Source of the DNA: Petrimonas mucosa
GTDB taxonomy: Bacteria > Bacteroidota > Bacteroidia > Bacteroidales > Dysgonomonadaceae
Length of the DNA stretch: 64,000 nucleotides
Direction of reading: 5' to 3'
Assembly (NCBI RefSeq): GCF_900095795.1
Contig: NZ_LT608328.1
Coordinates: 1,357,001 to 1,421,000, forward strand
Below the pieces are notes generated by a model. That model made no database searches and was not told the origin of the DNA. It saw only the letters and a list, made by a program, of their open reading frames with translations. Within the stretch, counting starts at the first letter, position 1, and the number at the start of each line of letters is the position of its first letter. Of the stretch, positions 1-7,951 are shown one piece after another. The translations under genes were made by a program, and so were the position numbers.

Positions 1-806
1 CCAAGAACGCAACCCTCTCCCAGTTTAGCCGATCCGGCAATGCCCACCTGGGCAGCCATCACCGTATTCCTGCCAATCTCGCAATTGTGGGCGATCTGAA
101 TCAGGTTGTCGAGTTTCACCCCTTTCCGGATAATGGTCGATCCCATTACAGCTCTGTCGATAGTGGTATTGGCGCCTACTTCGACCTCCTCCTCCAGTAC
201 TACGTTCCCGATCTGGGGGATTTTGTGATAGATCCCCTCCTGCTTGCTGAATCCGAAACCGTCGGCGCCAATTACTGCTCCTGCATGGAGGATGCAGTTG
301 TCGCCGATTACGCAACCGTGATATATCTTTACTCCGGCATATATGGTAACGTTATTACCGATTTTTACATTATCTCCGATGTAGGCTTGCGGATAGATCT
401 TGGCATCCCGCCCTATCTCCACTTGCTCTCCGATATAGGCAAATGCGCCTACATATACGTTCTCACCCAGCTTGGCCGATGGCGAAACAAACGACATCTC
501 CTCGATCCCCTTCTTGACGGGAGCAAGACTGTTTGCCAGTTCGAGCAGGGCAGCCAGTGCGGCATAGGCATCGGGAACCTTGATCAGGGTGGCAGAGACA
601 GGCTTGTCGGGAGTGAAATCCCTGTTCACCAATACAATGTCGGCTTTGGTCTCGTAGATATAATGTGTATATTTGGGATTGGAAAGAAAAGCAATGGTCC
701 GTGGTTTTCCCTCTTCTATCTTTGCAAAATTATCGACTTCAACATCGGGGTTTCCGACAATCTCACCTTTCAAAAAGTCGGCAATCTGTTGTGCTGTGAA
801 GGTCAT
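1..806 (-). CDS. lpxD: UDP-3-O-acylglucosamine N-acyltransferase LpxD, 3' end beyond window
   Basis: The gene reads leftward from an ATG at 806 and stays open to the window edge, so the C-terminus is missing. LpxD adds the second 3-hydroxyacyl chain, from acyl-ACP to the amino group of UDP-3-O-acyl-glucosamine, the third step of lipid A synthesis in the cytoplasm. The N-terminal part (about residues 1-100, beginning [20 protein letters not shown]) matches the LpxD uridine-binding domain. From about residue 105 a run of hexapeptide repeats follows, with the family segment GADGFGFS and the IAHNCEIG stretch that carries the catalytic His. In Bacteroidota lpxD normally precedes lpxC-fabZ and lpxA, which would lie left of the window. 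I am confident of the family. Confidence 0.95.
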   Translation of the reverse strand, partial: MTFTAQQIADFLKGEIVGNPDVEVDNFAKIEEGKPRTIAFLSNPKYTHYIYETKADIVLVNRDFTPDKPVSATLIKVPDAYAALAALLELANSLAPVKKGIEEMSFVSPSAKLGENVYVGAFAYIGEQVEIGRDAKIYPQAYIGDNVKIGNNVTIYAGVKIYHGCVIGDNCILHAGAVIGADGFGFSKQEGIYHKIPQIGNVVLEEEVEVGANTTIDRAVMGSTIIRKGVKLDNLIQIAHNCEIGRNTVMAAQVGIAGSAKLGEGCVL

Positions 807-900
807 TTACTCTATTTTATTGATTTTAAAAATGCAAATTAACTAATAAAAATCTAACAGACAAAGTTAACCGAATATAAAATCTTTCGTTAAGATAAAT

Positions 901-931
901 TTTGCAGATTAAAAATAATCAACTACCTTTG
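901..931 (+). promoter_or_regulatory. Bacteroidota-type promoter of tRNA-Pro(GGG)
   Basis: A TTTG box at 901-904 and TACCTTTG at 924-931 are separated by 19 bases. This is an exact match to the Bacteroidota sigma-ABfr promoter (TTTG, 19-21 bases, TAnnTTTG). The mature tRNA begins 12 bases downstream. Confidence 0.75.
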
Positions 932-943
932 CAATCACTTTTT

Positions 944-1019
944 CGGGATGTAGCTCAGTCCGGTTTAGAGTACTCGTCTGGGGGGCGAGTGGTCGCTGGT
1001 TCGAATCCAGTCATCCCGA
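944..1019 (+). tRNA. tRNA-Pro, anticodon GGG
   Basis: A cloverleaf can be drawn by hand. The acceptor stem is CGGGATG paired with CATCCCG, with A as discriminator. The D-arm carries the AGTCCGGTT segment. The anticodon stem is CTCGT/GCGAG with loop CTGGGGG, giving anticodon GGG. The T-arm is CTGGTTCGAATCCAG. A 5' C at position 1 of the acceptor stem is usual for proline tRNAs. CCA is not encoded. A second proline tRNA (UGG) lies at 17829. Confidence 0.95.
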
Positions 1020-1030
1020 CTGATTTTCAG

Positions 1031-1063
1031 GCAACTGTAGTGATCTACGCAGTTGCTTTTTTT
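1031..1063 (+). terminator. Rho-independent terminator after tRNA-Pro(GGG)
   Basis: The stem is GCAACTG (1031-1037) with CAGTTGC (1050-1056). An inner TAG/CTA pairing lies inside the loop. Seven T residues follow at 1057-1063. Confidence 0.85.
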
Positions 1064-1150
1064 ATTTCCCCTTTTCTACTGGCTGGCGTGGCCGGCAACT
1101 GGGAAATGATGGGAGATCTCCCGGCCAACTACCGGAAGAGTTTTGTCGCC

Positions 1151-1221
1151 GCGATTTTCCTGACTTTTTTTGAAGAAAAATGTTGCTTGTTTAAGCAATA
1201 TTTGAGTAACTTTAAAATATT
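1151..1221 (+). promoter_or_regulatory. Promoter/operator copy 1, upstream of the nagP-like gene
   Basis: This stretch aligns with 3356-3425 upstream of nagA, with one single-base gap. The strongest block, TTTAAGCAATATTTGAG (1190-1206) followed by TAACTTTAAAA (1207-1217), differs from copy 2 at only three positions. TAACTTTA resembles the Bacteroidota -7 box with the last base changed. A degenerate -33 box (GTTG at 1182-1185) lies 21 bases upstream. The spacer also contains a short inverted repeat, TTGCTT/AAGCAA (1183-1198). A shared amino-sugar regulator binding here is an inference. Confidence 0.55.
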
Positions 1222-1278
1222 TTTTGTTTGCCGGGGCAATTAGATGGCCCAGTGTTTGATTTTAATAGAGTTATATCG

Positions 1279-2616
1279 ATGAATAACACCGAAACCGTTG
1301 GGTATCTACAGGAGAGGAAGAGGCAGGTAATATCGGTTGCTATCCTGGCCTTCATGTTTTTTATATTTGGATTTGTCTCCTGGGTAAATGCCATACTGAT
1401 ACCTTATTTCAAGATCGCTTGCGAGCTGACCCATTTTCAATCCTACTTTGTGGCCTTTGCCTTTTACATTGCCTATTTCGTGATGGCGATACCTTCGGGT
1501 CTGTTGCTGAAACGGGTGGGTTTCAAGCGGGGAATCATGTACGGTTTCCTCTTGATGGCGCTGGGTGCATTCATATTTGTCCCTGCCGCCCTTACCCGGC
1601 AGTTTGCCATCTTTCTGATCGGTCTCTTCTCTATCGGTACGGGGCTGGCAATCCTGCAGACGGCAGCCAACCCATACGTGACGATTATCGGTCCCATCGA
1701 GAGTGCAGCACAGCGGATGAGCATCATGGGCATTTGCAACAAGTTTGCAGGAATTGTGTCGCCGTTGATCTTTGCCGCGATCATCTTCAAGGCGACCGAC
1801 CATCAGCTGTTTGATGCGATTGAACTCGGCAACATGAGCGATGCGGTCCGCAGCGCGATGCTCGACGAATTGATCCGGCGGGTGATACTGCCCTATACCA
1901 TCCTTGGCTTCCTGCTTCTCCTGGCTGGCGTAGGGATCAGATACTCCATACTTCCCGAACTCGATACCGATCATGAAACGGCGGTTGTGAAGGTGGAAGA
2001 GGAGCAGAGAAGCCGGAAGCGGTTGATCGATTTTCCCTACCTTGTTCTGGGGGCCATCGCCATCTTTCTGCATGTGGGGACACAGGTGGTGGCCATCGAT
2101 ACGATAATCAACTATGCCGGTTCAATGGGAATCGGACTGCTCGACGCCAAGGTATTCCCCTCATATACGCTGACTGCTACCATTATCGGTTATGTATTGG
2201 GTATCATGCTTATACCCAGGGTGATTTCGCAGCGGACAGCCCTGGTCTGCTGCACCTCGTTGGGACTCCTTCTGTCGCTCGGGGTCATCTTTGCCGATTG
2301 GAACCTGACGCTCTTCGGGCATGAGGCGAACGCCTCCATCTGGTTTCTTGCCCTGATCGGCTTTCCCAATGCCCTGATATATGCCGGAATATGGCCCCTC
2401 TCCATCCGCGGTCTTGGCCGGTTTACCAAGACAGGATCATCGCTGCTGATCATGGGATTGAGTGGAAACGCCGTTTTACCGCTTATATATGGAGCGCTCG
2501 CCGATGCTTACGGCCTGAGAATAGGCTACTGGAGCTTGATACCCTGTTTCCTTTACCTGGTCTGGTTCGCTCTTATGGGCCACAAGATTGAGTATTGGGG
2601 CCGAACGAAAAAATGA
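1279..2616 (+). CDS. nagP: MFS sugar transporter, FHS/FucP type, probably N-acetylglucosamine permease
   Basis: This 445-residue, roughly 12-helix permease belongs to the fucose-galactose-glucose:H+ symporter (FHS) family. Family marks include FFIFGFVSWVNAILIPYFK near the N-terminus and the LQTAANPYVT segment after helix 4. The ATG at 1279 (MNNTETVGY) is chosen over an upstream TTG at 1228 because the extra residues are not transporter-like. Substrate is inferred from context. nagA and nagB lie downstream, and a copy of this gene's promoter drives nagA, which fits the NagP subgroup that imports GlcNAc in bacteria lacking a PTS. L-fucose or glucose/galactose remain possible substrates. A cytoplasmic GlcNAc kinase is needed to feed NagA, and none is seen here. 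Confidence 0.8.
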   Translation: MNNTETVGYLQERKRQVISVAILAFMFFIFGFVSWVNAILIPYFKIACELTHFQSYFVAFAFYIAYFVMAIPSGLLLKRVGFKRGIMYGFLLMALGAFIFVPAALTRQFAIFLIGLFSIGTGLAILQTAANPYVTIIGPIESAAQRMSIMGICNKFAGIVSPLIFAAIIFKATDHQLFDAIELGNMSDAVRSAMLDELIRRVILPYTILGFLLLLAGVGIRYSILPELDTDHETAVVKVEEEQRSRKRLIDFPYLVLGAIAIFLHVGTQVVAIDTIINYAGSMGIGLLDAKVFPSYTLTATIIGYVLGIMLIPRVISQRTALVCCTSLGLLLSLGVIFADWNLTLFGHEANASIWFLALIGFPNALIYAGIWPLSIRGLGRFTKTGSSLLIMGLSGNAVLPLIYGALADAYGLRIGYWSLIPCFLYLVWFALMGHKIEYWGRTKK

Positions 2617-2675
2617 TGCCACTACTTGGGCGATTCACCGTAGCCAATATCTAATAATCAAATCAATATTTTAAC

Positions 2676-3349
2676 ATGTGTGGCTATCGCGCGCCAAAGT
2701 TGGATACCCTGCGTATGGGATTTGTAGGTATAGGAAATCGCGGTTATTCAAACCTCTACTAGATGACATTTCTGGAGGGTGTTGAGATTAAGGCGATATG
2801 TGATATTGTACGGTTCCGGATCGATGAGACAACACAGCTGTTTAAGGAGAGAGGATTGCCCGGGCCCCGGGTTTATACCGGAAGTGGGGATGCCTGGAAA
2901 AGAGTGTGTGAAGATCCCGAATATGCCATTAAGTGCGGCAAACATGTGGCCGTTGATCAGCGGGACTAAAGGTGCAGCTCAAAAATATCCGCTACCAGCC
3001 AGAGTCTCCGTAGGGAGCGAATGGCTAAACGATGAAGAGATGAAGAGGGTGAACGAGCAATAGACGCCCGAAATAGTGGTGCGGATTGGGAATATGGCCC
3101 AGAAAGTAGGCGGACATGGCGGAATGGACTTCCTGATGACATGGCGCCTCGTCGACTGCCTGCGAAACGGGCTGCCGATCTGTATGATGCTGCTGCGTGG
3201 AGTGTGATTATACCGTTAAGTGAAAAATCGGTGTCGAACCGTGCAAGGCCACTTGAGATACCCGACTTCAGACGTGGAGCATGGAGAACCAACCAACCGG
3301 TGGATATCAACCTGACGGGAGAAGGCGGTTCTGCAGGGATGGTGTTTTA
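2676..3349 (+). pseudogene. Decayed GH109-like Gfo/Idh/MocA gene
   Basis: Translation from the ATG at 2676 gives a Rossmann start (LRMGFVGIGNRGYSNLY) and is cut at once by an in-frame TAG at 2760-2762. The same frame then continues with EGVEIKAICDI and YTGSGDAWKRVCEDPE. It jumps to YAIKCGKHVAV, so the segment normally carrying the cofactor-side CTPWDWH-type motif is deleted. Later pieces lie in two other frames: [13 protein letters not shown], a TAG at 3061, [20 protein letters not shown], then [17 protein letters not shown] and the end at 3349. These match NAD-dependent glycosidases of family GH109 (alpha-N-acetylgalactosaminidase type), which fits the amino-sugar locus. With nonsense codons, a deletion and frameshifts it cannot make a working enzyme. 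Confidence 0.85.
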
Positions 3350-3355
3350 ACTGCA

Positions 3356-3425
3356 GCGGTTTGCCTCACTTTTTTTGAGGGGATTATTTGTTATTTAAGG
3401 AATATTTGGATAACTTTAAAAAATA
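3356..3425 (+). promoter_or_regulatory. Promoter/operator copy 2, upstream of nagA
   Basis: This is the second copy of the segment at 1151-1221. Here the -33 box is an exact TTTG (3387-3390), followed by 20 bases and TAACTTTA (3411-3418), one base off the -7 consensus. The spacer keeps TTTAAGGAATATTTGGA, nearly identical to copy 1. Conservation of the spacer as well as the boxes suggests an operator lying within the promoter. Confidence 0.6.
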
Positions 3426-3523
3426 TTTTCGAGGATCGGGCTTCAAGTGATTCGGCCGATGTCCGGTCAGTTTCTCCCGGTAGGGGATACCGGGACCCGA
3501 TCCAAGGGATTTAGCAGAATTGT

Positions 3524-4711
3524 ATGCAGAGAGTCATCATCAGGAATGGGCGGTTGATTTTCCCCGGGAGCATCGAATCAGGATTGATTCTGGTTTGTGA
3601 GCAAGGGGTGATCAGTGAGATTATGGAAGAGAGACTCTTTTCGCTGGCCGGGGATGACCGCCTGATCGATGCAAAGGGAAACTACGTCGCTCCCGGATTC
3701 ATCGATATCCATACCCATGGCGGAGGTGGTCACGACTTTATGGACGGAACAGTGGCGGCCTACCTGGGAGCTGCCGAGACGCATGCCCGGCATGGAACCA
3801 CAGCCCTGTTGCCTACTACGCTGACCAGCACCTTCGATGAACTGGTGAACACGTTTGCGGTTTATAAGGCGGCGGTAAATCAGAATCGGAAAGGAGCCAG
3901 ATTCTTGGGACTACACCTGGAGGGGCCCTATTTTGCCTACAACCAGCGGGGTGCGCAAGATCCCAAGTACCTGAGAGATCCGGAACCGGAAGAGTATAAC
4001 CGGATATTGGCCGAGTCGGCTGATATCGTGCGGTGGAGCCTGGCGCCCGAACTGCCGGGTGCACTGGAGTTTGGAGAGTTGCTGGCTTCGGCGGGCATAC
4101 TTCCCTCAATTGCGCACAGTGATGCCATTTACGAGGAGGTATTGGATGCCTTTCATGCCGGTTTCAGCCATGTTACCCACCTCTATTCGGCCATGTCGTC
4201 CGTAACCCGCAGGAATGCGTTCCGTTACGCTGGGGTGCTGGAGGCCGCCTATCTGATTGAAGATATGACGGTAGAGATCATTGCCGACGGGGTACATCTG
4301 CCCAAGCCGCTATTGCAGTTTGTCTACCGGTTCAAGGGTCCCGAGAGAACGGCGTTGTGCACCGATTCGATGCGGGGAGCCGGGATGCCCGACGGTGAGT
4401 CGATCCTGGGAAGCCTGGAAAAGGGACAGCGGGTGATTATCGAAGATGGTGTGGCCAAGTTGCCCGACCGTACTGCATTTGCGGGGAGTGTTGCCACAAC
4501 CGATCGCCTTGTGCGGACCATGGTTGAAGTGGCGGAAGTGCCGTTGGTGGATGCGGTAAGAATGATGACCCTGACACCGGCCCGCATCATGCATGTTGAT
4601 CATCGGAAAGGGTCCATAGAGAAAGGAAAGGATGCCGATCTGGTAATTTTTGACGATAATATTGATGTTTCACATACAATCATAGAAGGAGATGTCATAT
4701 ACGGAAACTGA
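3524..4711 (+). CDS. nagA: N-acetylglucosamine-6-phosphate deacetylase
   Basis: NagA hydrolyses GlcNAc-6-phosphate to glucosamine-6-phosphate and acetate in the cytoplasm. At 395 residues it has normal family length. The metal-dependent amidohydrolase barrel shows its landmarks: HTHGGGG (H63, H65), LHLEGPYF (E133), SIAHSDA (H198), THLYSAM (H219) and the catalytic Asp in CTDSMRGAGMPDG (D281). These correspond to the E, H, H and D residues of characterised NagA enzymes. The gene overlaps nagB by 20 bases, so the two are surely co-transcribed. The upstream promoter is a copy of the one before the transporter. Confidence 0.95.
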   Translation: MQRVIIRNGRLIFPGSIESGLILVCEQGVISEIMEERLFSLAGDDRLIDAKGNYVAPGFIDIHTHGGGGHDFMDGTVAAYLGAAETHARHGTTALLPTTLTSTFDELVNTFAVYKAAVNQNRKGARFLGLHLEGPYFAYNQRGAQDPKYLRDPEPEEYNRILAESADIVRWSLAPELPGALEFGELLASAGILPSIAHSDAIYEEVLDAFHAGFSHVTHLYSAMSSVTRRNAFRYAGVLEAAYLIEDMTVEIIADGVHLPKPLLQFVYRFKGPERTALCTDSMRGAGMPDGESILGSLEKGQRVIIEDGVAKLPDRTAFAGSVATTDRLVRTMVEVAEVPLVDAVRMMTLTPARIMHVDHRKGSIEKGKDADLVIFDDNIDVSHTIIEGDVIYGN

Positions 4712-5504
4712 TGCGGGCGTGATTGCATTCACGCGGGAGATGCTGGAGGTAAAGATCTTCAGAATAAGAGAGGAGATGGGACGAAAGGCTGCTCTAGATG
4801 TCTCGGTAACCATCCGGAAACTTCTCGGGGAGAAGGATGAGATCAATGTGATCTTTGCCGCCGCCCCGTCGCAAAGCGATTTTCTGAAGGAGTTGAGAGC
4901 CGACCCGCTGATTCCGTGGGAGCGGATCAATGCCTTTCACATGGATGAGTATATCGGTTTGGAGGCGGATGCTCCGCAAGGATTCGGTAATTTCCTCCGG
5001 GAACGGATCTTTGGAAAAGTCCAATTCAAAAGTGTCCATTACATCAATGGTCTGGCGGAGGATATTTCCGCCGAATGCAAGAGGTATGCCGCACTGCTGG
5101 AGCAGTACCCCACCGATATTGTCTGCCTGGGAATAGGGGAGAACGGGCATATCGCCTTCAACGATCCGCCGGTGGCAGATTTTGATGATCCGGAGATGGT
5201 GAAGGTGGTGGAGCTGGAGCTGGCTTGCAGGCAACAGCAGGTGAACGAGAACCTTTTTACCGGACTCGACAAGGTACCCACCCACGCCATCACCGTGACC
5301 ATTCCGGCTTTGCTGAAGGCAGACCGACTCTTTTGCATGGTGCCTGCAAAAAACAAGGCCAAAGCTGTCTATCGTACCCTGAATGGCGAGATCGGCGAAG
5401 AGTGTCCCGCTTCAATCTTGAGGCGGAAAAAAGGGGTGGTGCTCTACCTCGACAGGGAGAGTTCCTCTCTCCTCGATATGGGCAACCCTGCTGCAGTGGA
5501 ATAG
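4692..5504 (+). CDS. nagB: Glucosamine-6-phosphate deaminase-family protein
   Basis: The predicted reaction is glucosamine-6-phosphate to fructose-6-phosphate plus ammonia, feeding glycolysis. The 270-residue protein has the NagB/6-phosphogluconolactonase fold. It shows AFHMDEYIGL (about residue 79) and LGIGENGHIAFNDPP (about 145-160), the latter carrying the Asn/Gly/His active-site loop. The start ATG at 4692 lies inside nagA and has an AAGGAG a few bases upstream. The sequence belongs to the divergent NagB-like branch (ENGHIAFNDPPVADFDDP instead of the classical DGHIAFNEP), so a related sugar-phosphate isomerase role cannot be excluded. The direct overlap with nagA makes the deaminase call likely. 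Confidence 0.85.
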   Translation: MSYTETDAGVIAFTREMLEVKIFRIREEMGRKAALDVSVTIRKLLGEKDEINVIFAAAPSQSDFLKELRADPLIPWERINAFHMDEYIGLEADAPQGFGNFLRERIFGKVQFKSVHYINGLAEDISAECKRYAALLEQYPTDIVCLGIGENGHIAFNDPPVADFDDPEMVKVVELELACRQQQVNENLFTGLDKVPTHAITVTIPALLKADRLFCMVPAKNKAKAVYRTLNGEIGEECPASILRRKKGVVLYLDRESSSLLDMGNPAAVE

Positions 5505-5534
5505 CATTCAATCATTACCATAAAACAGATAATT

Positions 5535-6533
5535 ATGCGACTTAAACTTATTTTGTTAACTGTTTTGACCCTGGTCTTCTCCCAGACCCGGGCCCAGATG
5601 AAGATCGGTATCATCGGCCTCGACACCTCACATTCCACCGCGTTTGTCAAGTTGTTGAACGGGGAGGAAAAGAAGGATGAGTACAAGGATTTTAGAATTG
5701 TTGCCGCCTATCCCTACGGTTCAAGAACGATCAGATCGAGTTTTGAACGTATTCCCGATTACACTGAAGAGGTGAAGGCGTTAGGCGTGGAAATTGTGCC
5801 TTCAATTGCTGAACTTCTGAAGAGAGTTGACTATGTCCTGCTGGAGACAAACGACGGAAACCTCCATCTGGAACAGGCCAGTCAGGTTTTCAAGGCTGGA
5901 AAGCCCATGTTTATCGATAAACCGCTGGCAGCAACACTGGCACAATCCATGGCTATCTACCAGTTGGCGAGGGATTACAATGTGCCGATTTTTTCCTCGT
6001 CGGCATTGCGTTATGTTCCTCAAAATCAAAAACTGCGTAATGGAGAGTACGGGAAGGTGATGGGGGCAGATTGCTATTCACCGGCAACTCGCGAGATCAC
6101 ACATCCCGATTTCGGGTGGTATGGCATCCATGGCGTGGAGACCCTGTTCACTGTCATGGGCACCGGATGTGTTTCGGTGAACCGCATGTCGGCCGAAGGG
6201 ACCGATGTGGTGGTAGGATTGTGGAGTGACGGAAGAATCGGAACCTTCAGGGGAATCCGTGAAGGGAAGAGTAACTACGGGGGGACTGCCTTCACCGACA
6301 AAAGCATTGAACCGGTCGGAACCTACCAAGGGTATGAAGTACTGCTATCGGAGATCCTGAATTTCTTCAGAACCGGTGTTCCACCGGTCTCCGAGGAGGA
6401 GACACTCGAGATCTTTACCTTCATGGAAGCCTCCAATGCGAGCAAACGCAACGAGGGTAAGATTATCCTGATGGAGGATGTGTACCGTAAAGGCATGGCA
6501 GAAGCAAAACAATTGCTGCAGGAGATGAAGTGA
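5535..6533 (+). CDS. Exported Gfo/Idh/MocA-family oxidoreductase
   Basis: This is a 332-residue NAD(P)-type Rossmann oxidoreductase with a Sec signal peptide (MRLKLILLTVLTLVFSQTRAQ). The nucleotide-binding start is KIGIIGLDTSHS. The usual EKP catalytic motif appears as DKP in MFIDKPLAA. The substrate is unknown. Its place after nagAB, and the family's known use of keto-sugar chemistry in glycoside cleavage and sugar interconversion, suggest work on an amino-sugar glycan in the periplasm. The gene starts 30 bases after nagB, so it is probably in the same transcript. Confidence 0.8.
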   Translation: MRLKLILLTVLTLVFSQTRAQMKIGIIGLDTSHSTAFVKLLNGEEKKDEYKDFRIVAAYPYGSRTIRSSFERIPDYTEEVKALGVEIVPSIAELLKRVDYVLLETNDGNLHLEQASQVFKAGKPMFIDKPLAATLAQSMAIYQLARDYNVPIFSSSALRYVPQNQKLRNGEYGKVMGADCYSPATREITHPDFGWYGIHGVETLFTVMGTGCVSVNRMSAEGTDVVVGLWSDGRIGTFRGIREGKSNYGGTAFTDKSIEPVGTYQGYEVLLSEILNFFRTGVPPVSEEETLEIFTFMEASNASKRNEGKIILMEDVYRKGMAEAKQLLQEMK

Positions 6534-6591
6534 ACCGGCTCACGGTTCATGCCTCTAAAAAAATATCCGAATCTAATGGCAAGTAGCAAGA

Positions 6592-7947
6592 ATGAACACG
6601 AGAAGAGAATTTATCAAGAGAGTGGCGATTGGAACCGCAGTTGTCTCCACAGGAAAGATCGGTGGTGTCCTGCCGGGTTTCAGCGCGTCGAGCTACCGGA
6701 ATATTCCCGGGGCAAATGAGCGCATCCGGATTGCCGGTATTGGAGTTAATGCAAGAGGTGATGCATTGGCAAAGGGATTTGCCAATGAGAAGGAGAGAGG
6801 GTGTGTGGTGACCGATATATGTGATGTGGACAGTCGTGCCGTAGAGAAGGCGATCAAGAGTGTCCTTGACACGGCCGGTAACAGGCCGAGGGGTCACGAG
6901 GATCTCCGGAAAATGTTAGAGTCGAACGATTTTGATGCCGTCTTTATCGCCACTCCCGATCATTGGCATGCTCCGGCGGCGCTGATGGCGATGAAGGCCG
7001 GAAAGCATGTTTATCTCGAGAAGCCGACAAGTCATAATCCCGCGGAAAATCAGTTGCTTATTGATGCGGAGAAGAGATACGGGAGAGTGGTCCAGGTAGG
7101 AAACCAGCGCCGTTCTTGGCCCAATGTTGTCCATGCCATGAAAGAGATCGAAGAGGGAATCATCGGTGAAGTCTATTATGGCAAGAGCTGGTACTACAAC
7201 AAGCGCCCCTCGATAGGGAGAGGAAACGTTACGGCACCACCCGACTGGTTAAATTGGGACCTCTGGCAGGGGCCGGCTCCCCGAGTGGCTTACAGGGACA
7301 ATATCGTCCACTACAACTGGCATTGGCGCTGGCATTGGGGTACCGGAGAGGCACTCAACAACGGCATGCACTTCGTCGACCTCCTTCGCTGGGGGATGAA
7401 ACTGGACTATCCCGTATCGGTAGACTCTTCCGGTAGTCGGTACCATTACCGGGACGATTGGGAAACACCGGATACCCAGCTGGTAACATTCTCATTCGGG
7501 GATGGCCGGGTGATGACCTGGGAGAGCCAAAGCTGTATCAGCTCCCTGATTCACGGTCACGGCAGCGGAGTAACCCTCTACGGGAGCAGGGGGAGCCTGA
7601 CAATAGGCGGCGGTAACGAATATCAGGTTTACGACATCGATAACAAGTTGGTCAAGAAGGTCGACAGCAATCTGGTCTTTGAAGCGGGAAACCTCGTCAA
7701 TCCAACACAAAGCCTCGATGCCTACCATTTCCAGAACTTCTTCAATGCCATCCGCAAAGGGGAGAAGTTGAACTCGCCGCTTACGGAAGCATGCAAGAGT
7801 ACCCAGCTGGTGCAGTTGGCAAATATAGCCCACAGGGTAGGCAGGAGGATAAACGTCGATCCGGACAGTGGCCGGATAGTGAAGGACAGGATAGCCGCCA
7901 AATTGTGGAAAAGAGAATATGAAAAAGGGTGGGAGCCGAAATTATAA
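6592..7947 (+). CDS. Tat-exported Gfo/Idh/MocA-family oxidoreductase
   Basis: This 451-residue protein begins with a twin-arginine signal (NTRREFIKRVAIGTAVVS), so it is exported folded, probably with NAD already bound. The Rossmann start is RIAGIGVNARG. Family motifs ATPDHWHAPAA and VYLEKPTSHN are intact, including EKP. The C-terminal part (WHWRWHWGTGEALNNGMHFVD) has the HFVDLLRW segment usual in large Bacteroidota members. The precise reaction is unknown. It follows the preceding oxidoreductase by 58 bases and likely shares its transcript. GH109-type glycosidase activity is possible but the sequence does not prove it. Confidence 0.82.
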   Translation: MNTRREFIKRVAIGTAVVSTGKIGGVLPGFSASSYRNIPGANERIRIAGIGVNARGDALAKGFANEKERGCVVTDICDVDSRAVEKAIKSVLDTAGNRPRGHEDLRKMLESNDFDAVFIATPDHWHAPAALMAMKAGKHVYLEKPTSHNPAENQLLIDAEKRYGRVVQVGNQRRSWPNVVHAMKEIEEGIIGEVYYGKSWYYNKRPSIGRGNVTAPPDWLNWDLWQGPAPRVAYRDNIVHYNWHWRWHWGTGEALNNGMHFVDLLRWGMKLDYPVSVDSSGSRYHYRDDWETPDTQLVTFSFGDGRVMTWESQSCISSLIHGHGSGVTLYGSRGSLTIGGGNEYQVYDIDNKLVKKVDSNLVFEAGNLVNPTQSLDAYHFQNFFNAIRKGEKLNSPLTEACKSTQLVQLANIAHRVGRRINVDPDSGRIVKDRIAAKLWKREYEKGWEPKL

Positions 7948-7951
7948 TTAT

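Noticed and set aside
902-1243. Open frame of 113 codons across the tRNA-Pro gene
   Set aside because: It runs through a clear tRNA and its terminator, and the product has no protein-like pattern.
1306-2073. Antisense frame of 255 codons under the nagP-like gene
   Set aside because: It is a shadow of the transporter gene; the product is polar, His-rich and unlike any family.
3281-3514. Short frame between the GH109 remnant and nagA
   Set aside because: It covers the end of the pseudogene and the duplicated promoter, with no family match.
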